Origin: Blautia sp. An249
GTDB lineage: Bacteria; Bacillota; Clostridia; Lachnospirales; Lachnospiraceae
NCBI RefSeq assembly: GCF_002159835.1
Contig: NZ_NFJL01000015.1
Span: 23,046 to 87,045 of the forward strand
Length of the DNA stretch: 64,000 bases
Reading direction: 5' to 3'
Shown here piece after piece: positions 43,656-53,261 of the stretch. A program made the translations under genes and the position numbers. The stretch's first letter is position 1. Each line of letters opens with the position of its first letter. The notes beneath the pieces were generated by a model. That model was not told where the DNA came from and did no database searches. It saw only the letters and a list, made by a program, of their open reading frames with translations.

Positions 43656-43692
43656 TATTCGACGCTGTAAAAAGGGCTGTTTTCCTTTCTAT
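43641..43692 (+). repeat. 52-bp direct repeat, copy 2 (end of the sigma-like gene)
   Basis: Overlaps the last codons of the sigma-like gene and continues past its stop. It is followed by a GGAGTT-AAAA-AACTCC hairpin, paralleling the hairpin after copy 1. It lies about 410 bp upstream of the adhesin gene and may be part of that gene's promoter region. Confidence 0.88.
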
Positions 43693-44102
43693 ATGTGAAG
43701 GAGTTAAAAAACTCCTGCGCACCTTGAAAAGTGAACAGCCTGCCCAGAGTGATATCTGGCTTGAATGTGCATCCTGCGCGTCCTGTCAGAGGCAACGTCC
43801 CGGTTATACGGAAACCGGTACAGGAACGGATCTGGGGAAGAGAACAGGAAAACCTTAAATAAAAATCATTGTCTGATTTCATCATATTGATGACAGTAGA
43901 AACAGTGTGGCGGTATGGATTTCTGATTGAAATGGATACCGCCATATTTTTGTGCTGTTATCCCGGCCGGGAAGAAACGGCCGACTGTCCCAGACAGTAC
44001 AAATGATCAAGAAAAGGAGGATGCGGATGAAGAAAACATAAAAATTGACAGAGGAAATGAAATGCTTTACTCATAAACCAGATTTCAGAAAGGACGAAAA
44101 AG
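43693..44102 (+). other. Leader region of the adhesin gene
   Basis: No secure gene. A short Cys-containing frame starting in the repeat (SEQPAQSDIWLECASCASCQ) ends at 43858 and has no recognised relatives. A terminator lies at 43908-43951. A GGAGG near 44020 precedes a six-codon frame. The adhesin promoter must be in the last 150 bp or at the upstream repeat. Confidence 0.45.
43908..43951 (+). terminator. Terminator upstream of the adhesin gene
   Basis: TGGCGGTAT (43908-43916) pairs with ATACCGCCA (43936-43944), followed by TATTTTT. Confidence 0.85.
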
Positions 44103-47100
44103 ATGAGAAAGAAAAGAAAAGCAGCAAGGCTGATCTCTGGCTGCATGGCGCTGGTGTCACTTTTATCAGCGGTTGTATCTCCGATGATGGTTTCTGCGGC
44201 AGAATCTCCGACTGAGAGGGTCCCCTATTATGAGGAAGTAAAGGATCAATTGGATATGGATGAAGTCGTGACTGCTCATGATTATGAAGTTACAGTAGGG
44301 GCCTCGTTTGATATCAATTGTGACTTTTCCGGAATTGAGATCCCGGACAACAAGAAAGTAAAGGTCACTTTCCAGGAGGCGCTGAATGAGGACGGGGATC
44401 CTTTTGCGACAGATCATGAAGATACCTATCAGGCGGTCTATTATGTGGAACCGCAGACGACCAGTCATCCGATGTATCAGATCAGCAGGAACATTACGGT
44501 GAAGGAAGCGGCAGCTTCTGAAGAAGTGAAGGATTCCGGAACAGAGGCTTCACCGGGTCAGGATAAGAAAGAGTCGGAACCGGAAAGCTCTGATGAGGAA
44601 GGAGAGTCGGAAACACCGGCTGAGATGCATTCAGAAGAGGAATTTGACAAAGCACTGGAGAGGTCAGAAGATCAGAAGACAGTGGATGAAGACAGTGGAC
44701 TGACGCTGGGCGAAGTCCTTTTGCAGGCGGCGGACCAGGGAGTGGATATCCAGAGCCTGGAGGTCGGGGAAAGCGTGACTTTTACAGCACAGGCTCCTCG
44801 GGCACGGGCAGCCAGAGCAACGCAGTCTGTGACCATTACCCAGGGAAGTTATTATTACTATGCAGATTACGGGCTTGGATCCTATGTGACTGCTCCATTT
44901 ACGGTGAAATTTGGGAACGTGTCTGCAACGGCATACTGCATTCAGCCGTCAAAGCCTGGCCCGGGAAGCGGAACATATCAGATCACAAAACTGGAAGGCA
45001 AGCAGGAACTGGCCAAGACGATTTATTATGGAACAGAAGCTTCGGGGGCGGCGTATTTCTTTAACAGCCACCATAAGGACTTTTCCGCAGGAAAGAGGTT
45101 TATTGTAACACATCTGGCAGCTTCCTATGCGAATGACAGCAGCGATGCATTTTACGGAACCAACAGTACAGGAGAAGCGCTGGCGATGGAGCTTTATCAT
45201 TACGCGGTAAGCCAGCCGGAAATTCCCAATGTGGAAATGTCATTTTCCAATTCTAACGTAACCGCCTATGTGGACGGCGGCCAGCAGCGGACAGAAGATA
45301 TTACGTTTAAGGCGTCGAGCCAGCAGACGATCACAATGGATCTGCCGGATGGCGTGAAACTTCATAATATCAGCACAGGAAAGACCAGTGCTGCCGGGGC
45401 AAAGGTAACGATTTCCGGCGGTACAAAATTTTATCTGACGGCACCGCTGACACAGACGAAAGATGTGTCAGGATCGTGGTCCGCAAAAATGCAGGGAAGC
45501 ATTACCAAGGATTACTCCGCTTATAAGATCACGACCGGAAGTTCTTATCAGGATATTGCCCTGGTATTCGGAGAAGGCGTAGAAGACGAAAAGTATGTGA
45601 GCTTTTCTGTGAAATGGCTGGAACTGGCCAAGGTAGAGATCATCAAGGTGGATTCCAGGCATGAGAATGCAAAGCTGTCAGGCGCGGTGTTTGGTATTTA
45701 CAGTGATCCTGATTGCACAAAGCTGATCACAGAGATGCCGGCAACAGATGAAAATGGATCTTCCATTGCGGAGATCGTAAAGACTCAGGATACGGTATAT
45801 CTGAAAGAAATTCAGGCTCCGGAAGGATACCGGCTGAATACGGCAGGTTATAATGTAAAACTGATTGCAAATGATACGGCTTCTGTTACAGTACCGGATC
45901 AGGAGCAAATGGGAGAACTGACCATTTACAAAGAAGGCCAGGTTCTGACCGGTGCAGATGTGACAGAAGAAGGAGTGACGTTCCGTTACGAAGACCGCCG
46001 TCAGGAAGGCGCTGTTTATAACGTCTATGCCGGAGAAGATATTGTAACGGCCTATGGTGCAAAGATCTACAGTAAAGGCGATCTTGTGAAAGGGAACCTG
46101 ACGACGGACGATAATGGTTCGGCGGTTCTTAAAAATCTGCACCTGGGGACTTATGTGATCCGTGAAGTGCAGGCCCCGGAGAACTTTTACAATGCCGGTG
46201 AAGAAAAAACCGTGACACTTTCCTATGCCGGACAGAACGTGGAGACGGTATTCAGCGAGAGTACCTTCCATAATGACAGGCAGAAAGCGGAAGTTTCTGT
46301 ATTAAAAAAGGACAAGGACACCTTAAATCCTCTGGATGGCGGCGTGTTTGGCCTGTATGCAGGAAGCGATATTAAAAATGCGGATGGAAGTGTTGTGGTA
46401 TCGAAGGGAACGCTGATTGAAAAAGCGGTGACTGGAGAAGATGGGAAAGCGGTCTTTACAGCAGATCTTCCGATAGGATTTCCTTATGATGTGAAAGAAA
46501 TCCAGGCTCCGGATGGGTATGTGAGGAATCAGGAGGATGTATATTCCTTTACTTTCTCTTATACCAATGACAGCGAAGCGAAAGTAACATTTACCCATAC
46601 CTTTACCAATGAAAGGGTAAATGCCACGATCCGCCTGCAGAAAAAAGACACAGAGACGAGCCAGGCAATCCCCCAGGGAGACGCTTCACTGGAAAATGCA
46701 GTCTATGGTCTGTATGCCCGGAAAGATATTGTCCATCCGGACGGGGCAACCGGGGTAATCTACAAAGCCGGTGACAGGGTGGCTACGCTGACCACCGATG
46801 AAAACGGGAAAGCCTCCATAGAAAATCTGTATCTTGGGGAGTATTTTATCAAAGAGATCACGCCTCCGGTGGGGTATCTGGCAGATGAGAGTGAATATGA
46901 TCTTGTGTGTGATTATGAAGGTGATCTGACCGCAACAGTGGAGCGGGAGTGCGTTTCACTGGAACAGGTAAAGAAGCAGCCCTTTGAGATCATCAAGGCA
47001 GCCAACAACGGGGAGACGGACGCCGATCTGCTTTCCGGTGCAGGGTTCACCGCATATCTGCTTTCTGATCTTACAGTAAAAGAAGATGGCAGCTATGATT

Positions 47101-50051
47101 TTGATTCCGCAGAACCAGTGGTGATCGGGGAAAATGGAGCCACAGAGATGTTTACCGACGAGAAAGGTCATGCCTGCAGTATTGCCCTTTCTTATGGTAC
47201 ATACCTTGTCCGTGAGACTACCACGCCCCACAATTACAAACCGGTGGATGATTTTATCGTCCGGATCACCGAGCATCATCCTAACACACCACAGGTGTGG
47301 AGAGTGCTTTTGGATAAGGAATTTGAGGCAAAGCTGAAAATCATCAAGCAGGATGACGAGACGAAAAAACCGGTGCTTCACAAAGGTACAGAGTTCAGGA
47401 TCTATGATCTGGACAATAAAGAATACGTTGAGCAGGTAACAACGTATCCTACGACGACAGTTCACAAGACATTTTTTACCGACGAGGACGGCTACCTTAT
47501 CCTGCCGCAGAACCTGAAGATCGGGCATTACCGGATCGAGGAAGTGACAGCGCCTTACGGCTATACGCTGAATGAGAATTATTTTGAGATTGCAGTGGAT
47601 TCCGATACTGCTTACCAGATCGACCCGGTGTCAGAGGATGTGGTGATCGAAGCGGTCTATGAGAACCATCCGGTGAAAGGAAAGCTGAAAATCGTAAAAC
47701 AGGGAGAAGTGCTGGACAGTTTCAGCAAGGATTTTGTCTACGAAGTGGAGAACCTGGCGGGCGCAGTCTTTGAGGTGTACGCTGGGGAGGATATTTATAC
47801 CGCTGACTTCCAGAAAGACGCAGAAGGAAATCGTATTTTAGAGTACGCTGCCGGCGAGCTGGTTGGAACGGTGACTACGGATGAAAACGGGGAGGCATAT
47901 CTTTCTGATCTTCCTCTTGGCAGTTACAAGGTTGTGGAAGTTACCGCTCCCGAAGGCTTTGTGCTGAACGGGGAAGCGCAGACAGTGACTTTTACTTACA
48001 AGGATCAGGAGACGCCTGTGATTGAACAGGAAGCTGTTTTCCAGAATGAACGCCAGAAGGTGGAAGTATCCGTGGTGAAAAGGGATGCGGAAACGCAGGC
48101 GACTGTGGAAGGCGCAGCCTTTGGGCTGTATGCCAAAGAGGATATTCTGGCACATGGCGAAGTGATTGTGAAAGCGGACACGCTGATCGGCAAGGCACTG
48201 TCTGATGAAAACGGGAAAGCTGTCTTTATGAATGATCTGCCGTTTGGACGATACTATATCAAAGAAGAAGCCGCACCGGACGGATATGTTTCTTCCGATC
48301 AAGTGGTAGAAGTGACGGCAGAGTACCAGGGGCAGGAGATCCCGGTGGTGGAACTGTCCTCTGAATATGAAAATGAGCCGACAAAGATTACTGTGACTAA
48401 GACAGACCTGACCACCGGCGTGGAGCTGGAGGGTGCAAAGCTGACCGTCCTGGATCAAGACGGGAATACCGTAGACAGTTGGACTTCCGTGAAAGGGGAG
48501 GAACACCTGATTGAGCGGCTGACGGTGGGCGAGACTTATACTCTCCGGGAGGAGCTGGCCCCGTATGGGTATCTGAAAGCGGAAGAAATCACTTTTACTG
48601 TAGAGGATACAGCGGAAATCCAGAAAGTGGAAATGAAAGACGACGTGCCGACGGGAACGCTGATCATCAATAAGAAAGGCGAGTTTCTGGAGGATGTGAC
48701 ACTTGCCGATACCATTGGCGGCTGGATCAGCCACCTTTTTGAATATATCACCGGCGCATTAAAAGACGTAACCTTTGAGGTATACGCCCTGGAGGACATC
48801 CAGGCGGCTGACGGCGAGAGTGAGGATTATTACAAAAAGGACGAACTGATCGCCACGATCACCACGGATGAGACAGGGATTGCGAAGCTCTCTGATCTTC
48901 CTCTTGGAAGATACTATGTGAAAGAAAAAGAGACAGCGGAAGGCTATGTGCTGGACGAGGAGATCCGGGAGATTGACCTGACCTATGTGGATCAGGACAC
49001 GGCGGAAGTCACCTGGAATGGGGACTGGCAGAATAACCGTCAGAAGGTGGAAGTCTCTGTCCTGAAAAAAGAAAAGGATACTGACCGGGTGCTGGAGGGC
49101 GCTGTATTTGCCCTTTCTGCAAAAGACGACATTACAAATAGAGACGGGGATGTGGTTCTGGAAGCGGGAACCGTGATCGAGGAAAAGGCAACCGGGGAGG
49201 ACGGGACACTCCTCTTCGAAGCAGACCTGCCTATTGGTTTTTCCTATACGGTGAAAGAAACTTCCCCGGCTCCGGGATTTGCCACCACAGATGAGGTACA
49301 GGAGTTTATCTTTACGGCGGAATCTTCTGACAAAGCCACAGTTTCCTATGAATTTACCTTTGAGGACGAACCGACCGTCTTTGAATTTACTAAAACCTCC
49401 CTGACAGATGGAAAAGAAGTGGAGGGGGCGAAGTTGACGGTAACGGATGAAAACGGCGAAGTTGTAGAGGAATGGGTATCCGGCAAAGAGCCGCATATCA
49501 TCAAGGAGCTGGTTGTCGGACAGACTTACATGATGACGGAAGTGCTTCCGGCTCCGGGGTATGTGACGGCGGAGAGCATCCAGTTTACCGTGGAGGACAC
49601 TGCTGAAGTCCAGAAGGTCGAAATGAAAGACGATGTGACTAAGGTGGAGATCTCTAAGACGGATATTGCCGGAGAGGAACTGCCGGGGGCGAAGCTGACA
49701 ATCCTCGATGAGAATGGCGAGGTGATGGAAAGCTGGACCTCCTCAGAAGAGCCGCATTATATCGAAATGCTTCCGATTGGCCGTTACATTCTCCATGAGG
49801 AGTCTGCGCCAGAGGGATATCTGGTGGCTGAGGATATAGAGTTTGAGGTGAAAGATACTGGTGAAATCCAGAAAGTCGTGATGAAAGATGAGGCGGCTCC
49901 AGAGGAAACACCGGAAGAACCGCAAAATCCGGTTGGGACAGATGCTCCGAAGACAGGAGATGATACGAATCTTTTATTCTGGACGGCACTGCTTGGAATT
50001 GGACTTTGCGGAACCGGCGCAGCATTTGTGATGAGAAGAAAAAGAAGATAA
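44103..50051 (+). CDS. Giant Cna-B/SpaA-type LPXTG-like surface adhesin
   Basis: 1982 aa. A signal peptide (to about residue 32, VSA/AES) is followed by an acidic linker. A domain with TAYCIQPSKPGPGSG resembles the thioester (TQXA) domains of Gram-positive adhesins. After that come about 13 Cna-B/SpaA-type repeats, each opening with a K-x-D/K-x-E strand and a GA-x-F-x-(V/L)YA motif and usually closing with an E residue before APxGY. Intramolecular Lys-Asn isopeptide bonds are expected. The C-terminus has APKTGDD, a hydrophobic helix and RRKRR: a sortase signal with Ala for Leu. No sortase gene is in the window. It probably mediates adhesion or mating contact. Confidence 0.93.
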   Translation: MRKKRKAARLISGCMALVSLLSAVVSPMMVSAAESPTERVPYYEEVKDQLDMDEVVTAHDYEVTVGASFDINCDFSGIEIPDNKKVKVTFQEALNEDGDPFATDHEDTYQAVYYVEPQTTSHPMYQISRNITVKEAAASEEVKDSGTEASPGQDKKESEPESSDEEGESETPAEMHSEEEFDKALERSEDQKTVDEDSGLTLGEVLLQAADQGVDIQSLEVGESVTFTAQAPRARAARATQSVTITQGSYYYYADYGLGSYVTAPFTVKFGNVSATAYCIQPSKPGPGSGTYQITKLEGKQELAKTIYYGTEASGAAYFFNSHHKDFSAGKRFIVTHLAASYANDSSDAFYGTNSTGEALAMELYHYAVSQPEIPNVEMSFSNSNVTAYVDGGQQRTEDITFKASSQQTITMDLPDGVKLHNISTGKTSAAGAKVTISGGTKFYLTAPLTQTKDVSGSWSAKMQGSITKDYSAYKITTGSSYQDIALVFGEGVEDEKYVSFSVKWLELAKVEIIKVDSRHENAKLSGAVFGIYSDPDCTKLITEMPATDENGSSIAEIVKTQDTVYLKEIQAPEGYRLNTAGYNVKLIANDTASVTVPDQEQMGELTIYKEGQVLTGADVTEEGVTFRYEDRRQEGAVYNVYAGEDIVTAYGAKIYSKGDLVKGNLTTDDNGSAVLKNLHLGTYVIREVQAPENFYNAGEEKTVTLSYAGQNVETVFSESTFHNDRQKAEVSVLKKDKDTLNPLDGGVFGLYAGSDIKNADGSVVVSKGTLIEKAVTGEDGKAVFTADLPIGFPYDVKEIQAPDGYVRNQEDVYSFTFSYTNDSEAKVTFTHTFTNERVNATIRLQKKDTETSQAIPQGDASLENAVYGLYARKDIVHPDGATGVIYKAGDRVATLTTDENGKASIENLYLGEYFIKEITPPVGYLADESEYDLVCDYEGDLTATVERECVSLEQVKKQPFEIIKAANNGETDADLLSGAGFTAYLLSDLTVKEDGSYDFDSAEPVVIGENGATEMFTDEKGHACSIALSYGTYLVRETTTPHNYKPVDDFIVRITEHHPNTPQVWRVLLDKEFEAKLKIIKQDDETKKPVLHKGTEFRIYDLDNKEYVEQVTTYPTTTVHKTFFTDEDGYLILPQNLKIGHYRIEEVTAPYGYTLNENYFEIAVDSDTAYQIDPVSEDVVIEAVYENHPVKGKLKIVKQGEVLDSFSKDFVYEVENLAGAVFEVYAGEDIYTADFQKDAEGNRILEYAAGELVGTVTTDENGEAYLSDLPLGSYKVVEVTAPEGFVLNGEAQTVTFTYKDQETPVIEQEAVFQNERQKVEVSVVKRDAETQATVEGAAFGLYAKEDILAHGEVIVKADTLIGKALSDENGKAVFMNDLPFGRYYIKEEAAPDGYVSSDQVVEVTAEYQGQEIPVVELSSEYENEPTKITVTKTDLTTGVELEGAKLTVLDQDGNTVDSWTSVKGEEHLIERLTVGETYTLREELAPYGYLKAEEITFTVEDTAEIQKVEMKDDVPTGTLIINKKGEFLEDVTLADTIGGWISHLFEYITGALKDVTFEVYALEDIQAADGESEDYYKKDELIATITTDETGIAKLSDLPLGRYYVKEKETAEGYVLDEEIREIDLTYVDQDTAEVTWNGDWQNNRQKVEVSVLKKEKDTDRVLEGAVFALSAKDDITNRDGDVVLEAGTVIEEKATGEDGTLLFEADLPIGFSYTVKETSPAPGFATTDEVQEFIFTAESSDKATVSYEFTFEDEPTVFEFTKTSLTDGKEVEGAKLTVTDENGEVVEEWVSGKEPHIIKELVVGQTYMMTEVLPAPGYVTAESIQFTVEDTAEVQKVEMKDDVTKVEISKTDIAGEELPGAKLTILDENGEVMESWTSSEEPHYIEMLPIGRYILHEESAPEGYLVAEDIEFEVKDTGEIQKVVMKDEAAPEETPEEPQNPVGTDAPKTGDDTNLLFWTALLGIGLCGTGAAFVMRRKRR

Positions 50052-50120
50052 CGGGAAGAGAGCAGGCGTTTACCGTATCGGTAGGCGCCTGCGGCTGTTT
50101 TTGGAAAGGATGCAGGGATT

Positions 50121-50417
50121 ATGGAAAAAACAAAGTATGTGATCGATCCGAAGGCGGCACTTCCAGGACGCATCTACCAGAAGGACAAACCATGGTCCTG
50201 TGCATATTGTTACTGGTGGGGAAAAGCCGGATGCACAAAGAGCGAGTGCTGGTACCTGGAGCCGGTGAAACCAGAGAAGCCGAAGTCTGATGTATCGAAA
50301 AACTGTAAGGATTGTCCTTACGGGAAGCATCTGCCGTGTATCGGATATTGTATCGCAGAAATCTATCGGGAATTGAAATCTACAGGAAGGAAGGTGGTTG
50401 ATTGCAGGATGAAGTAA
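50121..50417 (+). CDS. Cysteine-rich small protein of the transfer region
   Basis: 98 aa with ten Cys arranged in pairs or clusters (CAYCYWWGKAGCTKSECWYL and NCKDCPYGKHLPCIGYC), suggesting zinc or iron-sulfur binding. I do not recognise a characterised family, though similar genes precede pcfB in related elements. Its 3' end overlaps the pcfB start by 16 bp, so translation is likely coupled. Confidence 0.75.
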   Translation: MEKTKYVIDPKAALPGRIYQKDKPWSCAYCYWWGKAGCTKSECWYLEPVKPEKPKSDVSKNCKDCPYGKHLPCIGYCIAEIYRELKSTGRKVVDCRMK

Positions 50418-50959
50418 ATGAAAAAACAATTGCGCTGTGTGTACAGTGCGGCCGTATGACGGCTGGTGTTCTGAAAGCTGCTATGCGGAAATATCTGAAT
50501 GAGAAAGAACGACATAAGCAAAAAAAGGTCCAGAGACGCCAGGCGGTGAAGAATGGCCGTGCTCAGGAGCGGAGTAGGGCAAAAGAACGCCGAAAGCTGG
50601 AAAAAAAGCAGCCTCACGGGAAGCAGACGATGAAGCAGCTGATGGCGAAAGGCGCCCAGCTTACGAATATCCTGATCACGGATGATAATATAAAATCTTT
50701 TGACCGGGTTGCCAGAAAATATGGGATTGATTACAGCCTGAAACGTGACAGCAGCGTCAGCCCGCCAAAGTATATGGTGTTCTTTAAGGCAAAAGACGTG
50801 GATGTGATGACAGCAGCTTTTAAAGAATATACAGGAATTACGCTGAAAAAATCAAGAAAACCATCTGTCCGGAAGAAACTGCAGAAAGCCATGCAGAGGC
50901 TGGCAAAGCACCGTGAGCGTGTAAAAACCCGGCAGAAGGACCGGGGGCAGGAACGATGA
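50402..50959 (+). CDS. PcfB family conjugal transfer protein
   Basis: 185 aa from a TTG with AAGGTGG a few bases upstream. It is highly basic; the core GKQTMKQLMAKGAQLTNILI and the following FDRVARKYGIDYSLK match PcfB, an accessory of Enterococcus pCF10-type conjugation. The Lys/Arg-rich N- and C-terminal parts suggest DNA contact. It overlaps the VirD4 gene by 4 bp (ATGA), consistent with joint action at the coupling protein. Confidence 0.9.
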   Translation: MQDEVNEKTIALCVQCGRMTAGVLKAAMRKYLNEKERHKQKKVQRRQAVKNGRAQERSRAKERRKLEKKQPHGKQTMKQLMAKGAQLTNILITDDNIKSFDRVARKYGIDYSLKRDSSVSPPKYMVFFKAKDVDVMTAAFKEYTGITLKKSRKPSVRKKLQKAMQRLAKHRERVKTRQKDRGQER

Positions 50960-52767
50960 AGGAAAAGTGGACCAGGATCCTGGTACTCAATCTTCCTTAT
51001 TTCATCATATTTTACCTGGTCAACCGGGGTGCCTGGCTGTTCCGGCATTGTATCGGGGACAGTCAGATAGAAAGACTTGGCGTTATGCTGATAAATTTTT
51101 CGCTGGCGTTCACGCATTTTCTGCCGAGCATTTATTTTACGGATCTTCTTGCGGGAACTGCAGCTGCAGTGTTTTTGAAACTTGCAGTTGTGTACCGGGG
51201 AAAAAATGCAAAAAAGTTCCGGCACGGAGAAGAATATGGCTCCGCCCGCTGGGGGACTGCGGAAGATATCAAACCGTTTATGGATCCGATTTTTGAGAAT
51301 AACATCCTCCTGACGCAGACGGAACGGCTGACGATGAACAGCCGGCCGAAGCTTCCAAAGTACGCCAGGAATAAAAATGTGATCGTGATCGGTGGATCCG
51401 GATCCGGAAAGACCAGATTCTACGTAAAACCGAACCTGATGCAGATGACCCGGAAAGTTTCCTATGTAGTGACAGATCCGAAGGGAACCATCATTGTGGA
51501 ATGCGGACGGATGCTGGTCCGGCATGGGTATCGGATCAAGGTGTTCAATACGATCAATTTTAATAAGTCCATGCATTATAACCCGTTCCGATATATCCGC
51601 TCAGAAAAAGATATCCTGAAGCTGGTCAATACCATTATCGCCAATACAAAAGGCGAAGGCGAAAAGTCAACCGAAGATTTCTGGGTGAAAGCAGAGCGTT
51701 TGCTCTATACAGCACTGATCGGATATATCTGGTACGAAGCCCCGGAGGAAGAAAAAAATTTTTCTACATTGCTGGAATTCATTAATGCCAGTGAGACCAG
51801 AGAGGATGACGAGGAGTTTAAGAATGCGGTGGACGAACTGTTTGAGGAATTGGAAGCAGAAAACCCGGAACATTTTGCTGTCCGGCAGTATCGCAAATAT
51901 AAGCTGGCGGCCGGCAAGACAGCTAAGAGTATTCTGATCAGCTGCGGAGCGAGGCTGGCACCTTTTGATATTGCTGAAATCAGGGAACTGACCAGTTACG
52001 ATGAGATGGAACTGGATCTTCTTGGAGACAGGAGGACGGCAATGTTCGTAATCATTTCTGATACCGACGACACGTTTAATTTTCTTGTCGCGATCATGTA
52101 TTCACAGTTGTTCAACCTGTTATGTGACAGGGCGGATGACTTATACGGCGGGAGACTTCCGTATCATGTGCGGCTTTTGCTGGACGAGTTCAGTAATATC
52201 GGGCAGATTCCGAAATTTGACAAACTGATCGCCACGATCCGAAGCAGAGAAATCTCTGCTTCGATCATCCTGCAGTCACAGAGTCAGCTGAAGACGATCT
52301 ACCGGGATGCGGCAGAAACAATACTTGGCAACTGCGATACTGTCTTGTTCCTTGGCGGGAAAGAGAGCAGTACATTGAAAGAAATCTCAGAGACACTGGG
52401 GAAAGAGACGATTGATCTTTATAATACCTCTGATACGAGAGGACAGAATCCGTCTTACGGGATGAATTACCAGAAGACCGGTCATGAACTGATGAGCCGG
52501 GACGAACTGGCAGTAATGCCGGGAGATAAGTGCATCCTGCAGCTGCGTGGGGTGCGCCCGTTTTACAGTGATAAGTTTGATATCACGAAACACAGGCGTT
52601 ACCGGGAGCTGTTGGATTTTGATAAAAACAACGAGTTCCATATCGAAGAGTATCTGGAACACAGGCTTGTGCTTCCGCAGGAGGAAGCATTTGAACTTTA
52701 TGAGTATGAACTGTCGCCGGAAGAGATTGAGGCGGCAGAGAAGGAGGTGATGGAAGATGTAGGATGA
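50956..52767 (+). CDS. VirD4/TraG-type conjugation coupling protein
   Basis: 603 aa. Two N-terminal membrane segments (about 8-28 and 45-80) precede the cytoplasmic ATPase. Walker A is GGSGSGKTRFYVKPN and Walker B is RLLLDEFSNIGQIP; PKGTIIVECGRMLV is also typical. It recruits the relaxase-DNA complex to the type IV secretion channel. It is the hub of the transfer operon after PcfB and before Maff2. Confidence 0.96.
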   Translation: MKEKWTRILVLNLPYFIIFYLVNRGAWLFRHCIGDSQIERLGVMLINFSLAFTHFLPSIYFTDLLAGTAAAVFLKLAVVYRGKNAKKFRHGEEYGSARWGTAEDIKPFMDPIFENNILLTQTERLTMNSRPKLPKYARNKNVIVIGGSGSGKTRFYVKPNLMQMTRKVSYVVTDPKGTIIVECGRMLVRHGYRIKVFNTINFNKSMHYNPFRYIRSEKDILKLVNTIIANTKGEGEKSTEDFWVKAERLLYTALIGYIWYEAPEEEKNFSTLLEFINASETREDDEEFKNAVDELFEELEAENPEHFAVRQYRKYKLAAGKTAKSILISCGARLAPFDIAEIRELTSYDEMELDLLGDRRTAMFVIISDTDDTFNFLVAIMYSQLFNLLCDRADDLYGGRLPYHVRLLLDEFSNIGQIPKFDKLIATIRSREISASIILQSQSQLKTIYRDAAETILGNCDTVLFLGGKESSTLKEISETLGKETIDLYNTSDTRGQNPSYGMNYQKTGHELMSRDELAVMPGDKCILQLRGVRPFYSDKFDITKHRRYRELLDFDKNNEFHIEEYLEHRLVLPQEEAFELYEYELSPEEIEAAEKEVMEDVG

Positions 52768-53030
52768 TGTGCGTATAGCTGACGAAAGAATAAACTTTCG
52801 TCTGGATGCGTAGTATTCTGCCCCTGAAATTCAGGCCGGAAGAATAAATCAGATATCGATTTTTAGGTTTGGGACCGTCCGTATGGACGGGTTTTTTTAT
52901 GGAGGAAAACCATGGAAATTCATATCAGGTCCCCGACCAGGGGATACCGATTTATGGCCTGAATAAGAGGGAAAGGAGAGAAAAAGCGCTGACAGGCTGA
53001 AAAAAAGGCGCTTTTGTCAGTTGTGCGTAT
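52768..53030 (+). other. Structured gap between virD4 and Maff2
   Basis: It contains hairpin GACGAAAG/CTTTCGTC (52781-52802), a terminator (52874-52898) and a third hairpin AAAAGCGC/GCGCTTTT (52982-53015). A 16-codon frame after GGAGG (ATG 52912) and an overlapping 33-codon frame are the only ORFs; neither is convincing. Confidence 0.5.
52874..52898 (+). terminator. Terminator after virD4
   Basis: CCGTCC-GTAT-GGACGG (52875-52890) followed by G and T7. Confidence 0.9.
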
Positions 53031-53243
53031 ATGGGTTTTTTTACAAGCGCTGTTAATATCCTTCAGACATTAGTGGTCGCGATCGGCGCCGGTCTTGGCG
53101 TATGGGGCGTGATAAATTTGATGGAAGGATATGGAAATGATAACCCGGGCGCTAAGAGCCAGGGAATCAAACAGCTGATGAGCGGCGGCGGGGTAATCCT
53201 GATTGGAACCCAGCTGATCCCGCTTCTCAGCAGCTTATTTTAG
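53031..53243 (+). CDS. Maff2 family mobile element protein
   Basis: 70 aa with two membrane helices: FTSAVNILQTLVVAIGAGLG and a C-terminal GGGVILIGTQLIPLLSSLF, separated by the loop EGYGNDNPGAKSQGIKQLM. Maff2 proteins are invariant small components of Tn1549-like transfer regions and resemble VirB2/TrbC pilin-like subunits in size and topology. It is immediately upstream of the TrbL/VirB6-like gene. Confidence 0.93.
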   Translation: MGFFTSAVNILQTLVVAIGAGLGVWGVINLMEGYGNDNPGAKSQGIKQLMSGGGVILIGTQLIPLLSSLF

Positions 53244-53261
53244 AGGAAGGAGTAATTATCC

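Noticed and set aside
47838..48734. Long minus-strand frames across the adhesin gene
   Set aside because: They mirror the repeated Cna-B coding sequence on the plus strand and lack ribosome binding sites.
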